Shown: positions 20,330-29,113 of the stretch, piece after piece
How the letters are laid out: every line of letters starts with the position of its first letter
Position numbering within the stretch: position 1 is the stretch's first letter
NCBI GenBank assembly: GCA_947627105.1
Contig: CANQUT010000010.1
Location: 1-45,784 of the forward strand
Source of the DNA: an uncultured Clostridia bacterium
GTDB lineage: Bacteria > Bacillota > Clostridia > TANB77 > CAG-508
Length of the DNA: 45,784 nucleotides
Direction: 5' to 3'
Notes under the pieces: model-generated
Databases searched by the model: none
Told to the model about the DNA's origin: nothing
What the model saw: the letters and a program-made list of their open reading frames with translations, nothing else
Translations under genes and position numbers: made by a program

Positions 20330-21064
20330 ATGAGAAATATAAAATTAACAATAGAATATGATGGAAAAGACTTTAATGGTTGGCAAAAACAGCCCAATAA
20401 ACTTAATATTCAAGGAGAAATAGAAAAAGCAATACAAACTGTAACAGGTAAAGAAGTAGAACTTATAGGCTCTGGAAGAACAGATGCAGGAGTTCATGCT
20501 TTTGCACAAGTAGCAAATTTCAAAATAGATTCAGATTTCCCTATAGAAAAAATGGCAATTGCAATTAATTCACAGCTTAAAGCTTCAATTAGAGTACAAA
20601 AAGCAGAAGAAGTAGAAGAAAGCTTTCATAGCCGTTACCACTGCCATAAAAAAACATATGGCTATATTATAGATAATTCAGACCAAGGAACAGCAATTTA
20701 TAGAAACTATACATATCATGTTCCACAATTATTAAATGTAGAAGCAATGCAAGAAGCAGCAAACTATTTAGTAGGAGAACATGACTTTAGTAGCTTTAAA
20801 TCAAGTGGCACAAGTAGTAAAAGTAGTGTAAGAATTATTTATGATGCTAAAGTTTTAAAAGAGCAGGAAAGGGTAGTAATAATGCTTACTGGAAACGGAT
20901 TTTTATATAATATGGTAAGAATTATTTCAGGAACATTAGTAGAAATAGGAAAAGGAGAAAAACAGCCAGAAGAAATGAAAAACATATTAGAAGCTAAAGA
21001 TAGGAGCCTAGCTGGAAAAACCTTGCCAGCCCAAGGACTATTTTTAATGGGTGTGAGTTATTAG
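20330..21064 (+). CDS. truA: tRNA pseudouridine synthase A
   Basis: MRNIKLTIEYDGKDFNGWQKQPN, 'GSGRTDAGVHAFAQVANF'. Confidence 0.96.
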   Translation: MRNIKLTIEYDGKDFNGWQKQPNKLNIQGEIEKAIQTVTGKEVELIGSGRTDAGVHAFAQVANFKIDSDFPIEKMAIAINSQLKASIRVQKAEEVEESFHSRYHCHKKTYGYIIDNSDQGTAIYRNYTYHVPQLLNVEAMQEAANYLVGEHDFSSFKSSGTSSKSSVRIIYDAKVLKEQERVVIMLTGNGFLYNMVRIISGTLVEIGKGEKQPEEMKNILEAKDRSLAGKTLPAQGLFLMGVSY

Positions 21065-21146
21065 GGACAGGTCCCATTGCTTGCTTTTGGGGTGTTGGGA
21101 CCAGGTCCCATTGCTTATTTTCAAGCACCTAGGGACAGGTCACTAT
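21064..21146 (+). repeat. REP cluster abutting truA stop
   Basis: gggacaggtcccattgctt...gggaccaggtcccattgctt...agggacaggtcactat, same family as 12909/14828 REPs. Confidence 0.8.
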
Positions 21147-21295
21147 AAAAGCTAATTTTGTAATAAAAAATAGTAGCACACTTTACTTTAAAATAACATA
21201 AAATATAACAAAAAGTAAAGTTAAAGGAGAAATGCTTAAAATTTTTCATTTCTATGTATTTCTTTTTAGCAATAATGAAAGGAATGAACTGAGTT

Positions 21296-21892
21296 ATGAA
21301 TATATTATTAATATTTTTTGCTCTTCCTGTTGCTACTGTTTTATTAGCAATTGTATTACAAAAAGTTTTAAGAAGTCCATTATTAGTAGCTGCTACATTT
21401 TTAGCTATTTATTTAATAGTAACATTTGCTGCATTCGATGCAAGCTTTTTAGTATATGCCATTTTATATACATTACTTGCTTATGTAACAGCAGTGCTTA
21501 CATCAGTAATTTGCAGACTAATTTCATGCTTTAGAAGATATTGCTGTGACACGAACTGTAATAACAATTGCCCAAATAATAATGGAAATAACAATAGTGG
21601 CAATAATAACAATGGAAATAACAATAGTGGTAATAATAATAACGGAAATAACAATAGTGGTAATAATAATACTGGAAACAATAATAGCGGAAATAATAAC
21701 ACAGGGAATAATAATACAGGAAACAACAACGGAAACAATGCAAATGGCGGAATTGCTACAATATCAAGTTTACCAATTGCAATAAACAATTCTGATCCTT
21801 ATGGAGTAATAAACTTAAATAATGGAGCAAGCTTGCTTGTAACATCTAATAGAAGAAATAATAATTCTGGATGTTGCTGCAGACGTAGATAA
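21296..21892 (+). CDS. small membrane protein with Asn/Gly-rich repeat domain and CCCRRR C-terminus
   Basis: two hydrophobic segments then NNNNGNNNSG repeats; RBS-like gaaagga upstream. Confidence 0.6.
   Translation: MNILLIFFALPVATVLLAIVLQKVLRSPLLVAATFLAIYLIVTFAAFDASFLVYAILYTLLAYVTAVLTSVICRLISCFRRYCCDTNCNNNCPNNNGNNNSGNNNNGNNNSGNNNNGNNNSGNNNTGNNNSGNNNTGNNNTGNNNGNNANGGIATISSLPIAINNSDPYGVINLNNGASLLVTSNRRNNNSGCCCRRR
21575..21740 (+). repeat. coding tandem repeat (AATAAYAATRGYGGMAAT-type, 18-nt period)
   Basis: visible repeated units aataacaatagtgg(c/t)aataataa... Confidence 0.8.
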
Positions 21893-21946
21893 TATTAAAA
21901 TTACTTTAGGCTACATTAGCTAAAAGTAACTATACATGTAATAAAT

Positions 21947-22003
21947 AAAAGACAGTAATTTAAGTTAAAAAATAAAATTATAACTTAAATTTACTGTCTT
22001 TTA
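21947..22003. terminator. bidirectional terminator-like hairpin
   Basis: aaaagacagtaatttaagtt...aacttaaatttactgtctttt. Confidence 0.8.
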
Positions 22004-22046
22004 ATCTATATAAATTAATTAATAAAAATTGTTCTCAAAATAGAAA

Positions 22047-22313
22047 TTATGATACTTTAAACTTAGCTGTTATAGGATCAAGTAGTTCATTTACATTAAT
22101 ATTAAGAGCAATACTTAATGCACAAATTTCATAGTCTCTAACAGTTCTTTGATTATTTTCAATTCTATGCAAACTAGTAACTGGAATATTGATACCAAGT
22201 AAAATAAGTTTTGAAGATAAAGCTTCTAAAGATATATTTTTTTCTTTACGTTTTTTCCTTAAAATAGGCCCAATTAAATTTAAATTATCTTCATATTTAC
22301 CACAGTTTTTCAT
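22047..22313 (-). CDS. XRE-family HTH regulator
   Basis: 'IGPILRKKRKEKNISLEALSSKLILLGINIPVTSLHRIENNQRTVRDYEICALSIALNINVNELL'. Confidence 0.85.
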   Translation of the reverse strand: MKNCGKYEDNLNLIGPILRKKRKEKNISLEALSSKLILLGINIPVTSLHRIENNQRTVRDYEICALSIALNINVNELLDPITAKFKVS

Positions 22314-22493
22314 AAATTTAACCTCAAATATAATTATAAACTATTATAACTATTATATAGGCAAATTTTAAAATCAATATTGACACCAGTGTGAAAAAAT
22401 GATAACATTTGTTTAAATTAATGAATAAAAGGAACAAGGCAGTTAAATAATACTAAAGAAGAGAAATTTAGAAACGTAGGAGGAAAAAATTAA

Positions 22494-24163
22494 ATGTATG
22501 AAAAAAGTAATTATAGTAAAACTTATAAATTTCTAAACGAAAATAAAAAAATATTATTAAAAAATAAGCGGAGTTACTCTAATAGCTTTAGTAGTAACAA
22601 TAGTAGTGCTTTTAATATTGGCTCGGTGTAACCATAACAATGGTACTAGGAGAAGATGGAATAATAGCACAGGCAAAACTTGCAGCAGAAAAGACAAAAG
22701 AAGCAGAAGAACAATCACAAGGAGAATTAGCAAATTTATTAGAAGAAATGAATAATATATTAGCTAGTGATCCTCCAGTACCAACAAAACCAACTCCAAC
22801 TCCAAAGCCAACACTAAAGGCAGATGGAAGTTTTAATAGTAAAAAGGGAGTAAATAGTCCAAAAATAACAGCTGAAATGAACCCAGTATATTGGGATGAA
22901 AATGGAAATGAAATAGAATATTATACAGATTTTACAAATAAAACAGTAAATGAATCATTTGAAATAGATAAATGGTATGATTATGTAGATACATCCGTAG
23001 ATGGAAAAGAAAATACTAGCCATTGGGCAAATGTAAAAACAGCAGATGGAAGTTACTGGGTATGGATACCAAGATACGCATATAGGATAATAAGTGGTTA
23101 TCATACAAACTCAGCAACAGGAGGAGAGATAGACATAAAATTCTTGCAAGGAACAGAAGATACAGACGGAAATAACACAAATATAGTAGCAAGTTTAGAT
23201 ACAATTGCACAGTCAGGAGATAGTGGGCCAAGTACAGTAGCAAATCAATATGTAGTACATCCAGCATTTCAAGATGGAAGTGCAACAGAATATAAAAATG
23301 GAGAATGGAATGCAAAACTAACTGGAATCTGGGTAGCAAAGTTTGAAGCAAGCCCAGAAAATGCAAATCAAACAAAAACAGATAGTGAATATAATGGAAC
23401 AGGAAAGAATTTACAAGTAAAACCAGGAGTAGCAAGTTGGAGAAGTATAACAGTAAGTAATATGTATACAGTCTGTGCAAATTATGCTACTAATGTATTA
23501 AATAATAAAAATTTAAATAGCCATTTAATGAAAAATAGTGAATGGGGAGCTGTGGCATATTTAGCACAAAGTAAATATGGAAGAAATAAAAAAGAAGTAG
23601 GAGTAAATGAGTGTAGTAATTATATAACAGGAGCAGGACCAAAAATAGGACAAGACGTAACCGGAGGAAGTTATTCATATACATCTGAAACATTTGAAAG
23701 TCAATATGGCTATAAAAGTAGTCAAGGAAAAAAAGCAAGTACAACAGGTAATGTTTATGGAGTATATGATATGAGCGGAGGAGCATGGGAATGTGTAGCA
23801 GCGTATGTTGACAATAGTAGCAGTGGCTTATCAAATTATGAACAAAGTCTAACAGAGGCAAAAAAGAGTGCAAAATGGACAGTAGACGTATATAAAAAAG
23901 GGAATAGCGACACGTATTCAGACAATTATAGTGCAAATAATGATAAATACGGAGATGCAGTATGTGAAACATCGAATAATAGTAAGGGTACGTACTCGTG
24001 GTTCTCCGACTACTCGAACTTTCCTCACTATGGCGTTCTGGTGTTCTGGCGTGGTGGCGCAGATGATGGTTCCGGGGCTGGTTTGTTCGGTTTCACTTGG
24101 GATGGTGGCGGTAGCAACAGCGACAGCGGCTTCCGCCCTGTACTCGTCATAACGGCTACGTAA
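22494..24163 (+). CDS. prepilin-anchored FGE/C-type-lectin-like surface protein; requires two +1 shifts at CGG (22569, 22624) to join prepilin N-terminus to the 22640..24163 ORF
   Basis: with shifts: MYEKSNYSKTYKFLNENKKILLKNK-G-VTLIALVVTIVVLLILA-G-VTITMVLGEDGIIAQAKLAAEKTKEAEEQ...; RBS aggagg before ATG 22494; paralog at 45033 shows the intact equivalent. Confidence 0.8.
23987..24163 (+). other. candidate diversity-generating-retroelement variable region (VR)
   Basis: abrupt GC-rich 3' end encoding GTYSWFSDYSNFPHYGVLVFWRGGADDGSGAGLFGFTWDGGGSNSDSGFRPVLVITAT, DGR target CLec/FGE-like C-term; few adenines at codon positions 1/2. Confidence 0.6.
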
Positions 24164-24422
24164 TAATTTCGGGTATGTAAATAATTTTGTGTAATTTCTA
24201 TACTTCCTTATGTTAACAAACTTAATATATTATTTTGAACTGTTAATGGTACTATTTATTAGTATATTAACAGTTTTATTTATATCTGCCCTAATACATA
24301 ATCTCCAATTCTCTTAAAAATTATCTTAATTCTAGTACTTTACTGTTACAATTCTTTTACTAATAAATACAAAAATCTAAAAGGCCATTTTTTACTGCAA
24401 AAACTATATTTAGCAAGCAAAT

Positions 24423-24504
24423 ATTACAATAATATTACAAGTAGATTAAGTTTTTATTACAAACCGATAATTCCATTGTTTTTAGTCATAAAATGTTGTA
24501 CAAT
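24423..24504 (+). promoter_or_regulatory. triple TTACAA element plus promoter upstream of cpaB-like gene
   Basis: ATTACAATAATATTACAAGTAGATTAAGTTTTTATTACAA, then TTGTTT...TACAAT. Confidence 0.5.
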
Positions 24505-24549
24505 AAAATAAATTACGATAATATGTAAAATTATAAGGAGGAACAAGCA

Positions 24550-25506
24550 ATGGCAAGAAATCCAATGCAAAAAAAAGCACAAATATCATTCCTTACAGGA
24601 ATATTAATAACTCTATTAATTACAGGAATTATAATAGCTGTTTTAATATTACAATTAACAAAAATGACAAATCAGCAAAATGCAGAAAAAGCTAAATTAA
24701 GAAATGTATATGCACTAAGTAAAGACATAAATTCAGGAGATACTGTTTCAGAAGATGCATTAACTACAATGGTTATAAATGCAGATGCAATACCTTCTAA
24801 TGCAATCACAGGTGCGACTTTAAGTGAAATGACAGCTACATTTGATAATGACGGAAATTTAGTTAAAAAAGTTGATGTTATTGCAAAAATAAACTTAAAA
24901 AAAGGCACAATACTTACTTCTGATATGATTGCACAAGTAGGAGAAATGGCTTCAGATATTAGAAAAGTAGAATATAATATGATAGTATTACCATCTCAAT
25001 TAGAAAACAATAAATATGTTGATATACGTTTAACCTTGCCAAGTGGACAAGATTTAATAGTATTATCACATAAAAAAATAGAAATTGCTAACATAGATGG
25101 AGTAGATTCATTAAATACAATCTGGATGAATTTAAGTGAAGATGAAATATTAACTTTAAGCTGTGCAATAGTAGAATCATATAAAATAGAAGGTTCTAAA
25201 TTATATGCTGCAGAATACATTGATCCAGGTTTACAAACAGCAGCAATACCAACATATTTACCAGATGATACAACTATTAATTTAATTAATAGAGATCCTA
25301 ACTGCGTAGAAGAAGCAAAACAAGCTATTTTCAAAAGAAATAATGACCAAAATCAAAAAGCAGCAGTTAGAAATCCAGTTAATAGTGGCTTAAACGAAAA
25401 TGCAGATCAAGCAACAGATAATGTTGTTAGCGGAATTGAAAAAGAAATTCAAAAAACACAAGAAGAAAGACAAAAATATTTAGAATCTTTAGGCGGATCT
25501 TATTAA
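24550..25506 (+). CDS. CpaB/SAF-domain pilus assembly protein
   Basis: N-term TM, 'YALSKDINSGDTVSEDALTTMVINADAIPSNAI', 'AKINLKKGTILTSDMI'. Confidence 0.8.
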   Translation: MARNPMQKKAQISFLTGILITLLITGIIIAVLILQLTKMTNQQNAEKAKLRNVYALSKDINSGDTVSEDALTTMVINADAIPSNAITGATLSEMTATFDNDGNLVKKVDVIAKINLKKGTILTSDMIAQVGEMASDIRKVEYNMIVLPSQLENNKYVDIRLTLPSGQDLIVLSHKKIEIANIDGVDSLNTIWMNLSEDEILTLSCAIVESYKIEGSKLYAAEYIDPGLQTAAIPTYLPDDTTINLINRDPNCVEEAKQAIFKRNNDQNQKAAVRNPVNSGLNENADQATDNVVSGIEKEIQKTQEERQKYLESLGGSY

Positions 25507-25524
25507 AATAATTAGGAGGCATAT

Positions 25525-26229
25525 ATGCAAACAATAGGTTTTATAGGCGGTTATGATAAATCAGACTTAATTATATATATTGCAAAAATTTTAGCAGTAA
25601 TGGGAAAAAAAGTGTTAATAATAGACACCACTACTTTGCAAAAAATTAGATATATAATTCCAACTATGTCTCCTGCTAAAACTTATGTTACAAATTTTCA
25701 AGACATTGATTTTGCTGTTGGCTTTTATAGTTATAATGCAATAAAAAATTATTTAGGCTTATCAGAAAGCGAAAATTTCTCTTATGATTATATATTTATA
25801 GATATTGATTCACCAGAAGCTTTTGAAAATTTTGACATAAAATCTATAAACAAAAACTATTTTGTTACAAATTTTGATACATATTCTATTAAAAGAGGAA
25901 TGGAAATACTATCTGGAATTACCGAGCCTATGAATATAAAAAAGGTATTTTTCTCAAAAGAAACAAGCAAAGAAGAGGATGATTATTTTAATTATATTTC
26001 TTTAGGAACTAAGGCAATTTGGAATGATGAAATAATTTATTTCCCATTTGAACAAGGTGACCAATCTGTAATTATGGAAAACCAAAGAACGCGCAAAATA
26101 AAGCTAAAAAAATTAACAAAAACGTATAAAGAAGGTTTAGAATATCTTGCAGAAGAAATTTTAGATAATCCACAAGAAAATGCAAAACTAGCAAAAGCTT
26201 TTAAGCAAATAGAAAAAGGAGTTATATAG
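25525..26229 (+). CDS. CpaE/MinD-like protein with degenerate P-loop
   Basis: MQTIGFIGGYDKSDLIIYIAKILAVMGKKVLIIDTT; position in Tad-like operon. Confidence 0.65.
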   Translation: MQTIGFIGGYDKSDLIIYIAKILAVMGKKVLIIDTTTLQKIRYIIPTMSPAKTYVTNFQDIDFAVGFYSYNAIKNYLGLSESENFSYDYIFIDIDSPEAFENFDIKSINKNYFVTNFDTYSIKRGMEILSGITEPMNIKKVFFSKETSKEEDDYFNYISLGTKAIWNDEIIYFPFEQGDQSVIMENQRTRKIKLKKLTKTYKEGLEYLAEEILDNPQENAKLAKAFKQIEKGVI

Positions 26230-26230
26230 A

Positions 26231-27070
26231 ATGGCAATTATATCATTTTATACAAATGAAAAAAAAGAAACTGGCCAAACACTTTCATTAGCAGCTATTG
26301 CTGCCTATATGGCAATTGAACACAATTATAAAATATTAATCGTGTCAACATCATTTAATGATTTAACTTTAGAAAATTGTTTTATAGAATATGAAAAAAT
26401 TAGAGGTTCAGGAACTGTTGTAAAGAACACGATGGATAGTTTATCTTCAGGGGTAGAAGGACTTATTAAAATATTAAATAGTAACAAAATTAGTACAGAC
26501 ATTGTAAAAAGTTATTCTAAAATTTTATTAAAAGATAGATTAGATATTTTATTATCGCCAATAACAAATTCTTTCCAAGAATATATTAATATAACACCAT
26601 ATTATGCAGATATTCTTCAAAGTGCTAATAGATATTATGACTTAATATTGGTAGATGTTACTAAAAAAATGCCACCAAAAGATAAAGCATCTATTTTAAA
26701 AATGTCAAATATTGTAGTTATGAATTTAACACAAAAACTAAAATCAATAAATGATTTTATAGAATTAAAAGAACAAAATGATTTTTATCAAAGAAAAAAC
26801 GTAATGATTTCAATTGGCAAATATGATAAAGATTCAAAATATAATAAACAAAATATTACAAGATATTTAAAAGAAAAAAAATTAGTTTCAGTAGTACCAT
26901 ATAATTTATTATTTTTAGAAGCAAGTTCAGAAGGAACTGTAATAGACTTCATACTTTCTGCTAAAAATGTAACGGAAGAAACAGACACTAATGCAATTTT
27001 TATAAAAGAAATAAAAGAAATTGTTAGTAATATTACTTTTAAATTACAAGAGTTACAAATGAAAATTTAA
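26231..27070 (+). CDS. second CpaE/ParA-like protein with degenerate P-loop
   Basis: MAIISFYTNEKKETGQTLSLAAIAAYMAIEHNYKILIVSTS; position in operon. Confidence 0.65.
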   Translation: MAIISFYTNEKKETGQTLSLAAIAAYMAIEHNYKILIVSTSFNDLTLENCFIEYEKIRGSGTVVKNTMDSLSSGVEGLIKILNSNKISTDIVKSYSKILLKDRLDILLSPITNSFQEYINITPYYADILQSANRYYDLILVDVTKKMPPKDKASILKMSNIVVMNLTQKLKSINDFIELKEQNDFYQRKNVMISIGKYDKDSKYNKQNITRYLKEKKLVSVVPYNLLFLEASSEGTVIDFILSAKNVTEETDTNAIFIKEIKEIVSNITFKLQELQMKI

Positions 27071-27092
27071 TCTGAAAGGAGAAAGCTAAAAG

Positions 27093-29073
27093 ATGGTTAA
27101 CATACTTTTAATTGCAATTGTATTTTTAGTAGCAGCTTTTCTAGTTTTTAAGTTCGTTAAAAAAAGACAAAATGAGCAAGTAGAAAATGAAATAGAAGTA
27201 GATGATAAAACATATACTTTAGAGCTTATGACAGCGTTTATTAAAAAAAGACTAGATGAAATTACTAAAATTAATTTATATGATATAGGACTTTCAGAAG
27301 AAGAACTAAAAAGAAGAAAACAAAAGAAATATGAATTAAAGCAAGCTTTAAAAGGTTGTACATATGGAGATGTTAATGATAAAAAATATGTTAAAGAACT
27401 TATTTTTGATTTATTATCTCGTGAATATGGAGTTGATGAAACAAATATATCAAAAGCAATTCCTTTTGACATTCCATCACTTTTAACTCCTCAAGATAAG
27501 TTTGATATTATTATATACATGTACAAAAATGAATTTGGCTATGAAGCAATGTCAGAACTTATTAATAAATATAAATTAGATGAACTAAAATATGTATCTG
27601 GAGAAGCAAAACCTTGTTATGTAATTACTTCAGAAGAAATAGAACAAATTTATGAAAAAGAAAATTTTGCACTTACATTTACAGATAAACTAAATGTATT
27701 AGTACAAAGAATTTATCAACATTACAAAGGCTATAGTAGTATTGATGAAATTAGAGATATGAACATAGATGGTATATCTGGTGGCGTATCAGGTCTTCCA
27801 GAATCTTTCTTAAGCCAAGTAGCACAAACAGATGGTGATTATTTAGATCAAATAGTAGATCATAAAGTACCACGTGCTTGTGACAGTATATGGATAATGT
27901 TCCATGGTAAATCAATTCGTTTAGCATTTTTATCATTTGGAACAGAAGCAGAACTTAAAAGAGTATGTCAAAACATTTATAAATATAACAACCCAGGACA
28001 ATTATCAGATACAAATGGTTACAAAATTAATGAAATGAAAGATGGATCTCGTGTTGTTGTTGTTAGACCAAGTATGTCTGAAACATGGGCATTTTTCGTA
28101 AGAAAATTCGACGTAAAACGTGCAACACTTGAACAAATTATACGTTTCCCAGGCAAAGATGAAGCAATAGACTTATTAAAATATTTAGTAAAAGGTGCAA
28201 GAATTATTTCACTTACTGGTGAACAAGGATGCCGGAAAAACAACAATGCTTATGGCAATGATTGAAAACATATATGAAACTATGAACTTACGTATTACAG
28301 AAACAGCATTTGAGCTTCACTTAAGAAAAATCTATCCAACAAGAAACATATTATCAATGAGAGAAACAGAAACTGTTTCTGGACAAGACTGTTTGGACGT
28401 TCAGAAAAAAACTGATGGTTCTGTTAACATCATAGGTGAGGTTGCAACAGACCCTGTAGCATCTTGGATGATTCAATCTGCTCAAGTTGCATCTAAATTT
28501 ACATTATTTACTCACCACGCAAAAACATTTCCAGACTTAGTAACAGCTCTTCGTAACTCAATGTTAAGAGCGGGTGTATTTAAAGATGAAAGAACAGCAG
28601 AAGAACAAGTTGTACAAGTATTAAACTTTGATATTCACTTAGTAAAAGACTTTAGAGGAAGAAGATACATAGAAAGAGTTACAGAATGTATACCAGTTGA
28701 AGAAAAAAATGAATATACATTTGATCATAGAAAAGAAAAGACCTTAGAAGGCAAATTAGATAAATTTATGGATAATGCAACAGTATTTTTTACAAAAACA
28801 ACCAACAGAGAATTATATAAATATAGAAATATATTAGAATATCAAGATGGAAATTATGTACTTACAAATCCAATATCAGATCAAAACATTAAAGAAATGA
28901 GAAATAATATGGATGATAGTGATATTGAAGGATTTAATAATTTCTTAGAAAGAAATTGGGGAATTAAACCTCCAAAAGATATAGATTATACGGAAGAAAT
29001 TACTACTAGTGCAAATACACAAGACAATGCTCCTAAAAAAAGAGGCAGAAAACCAAAAAAAGTAGAAGCATAA
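27093..29073 (+). CDS. CpaF/TadA-type secretion ATPase; joined by +1 shift at CGG 28233
   Basis: 27093 ORF and 28195 ORF join as ...RIISLTGEQGC-G-KTTMLMAMIENIYETMNLRITETAFELHLRKIYPTRNILSMRETETVSG..., restoring Walker A. Confidence 0.9.
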
Positions 29074-29113
29074 ATATTATAAAAAGTTTAAAAGAAAGAG
29101 GTGATTTAATACA

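Noticed and set aside
21232-21534. ORF 21232..21534 (+)
   Set aside because: Overlaps the better-supported 21296 frame and has poor composition.
21575-21740. Tandem repeat as CRISPR array
   Set aside because: Short in-frame coding repeats with no unique spacers; translates to NNNSG repeats.
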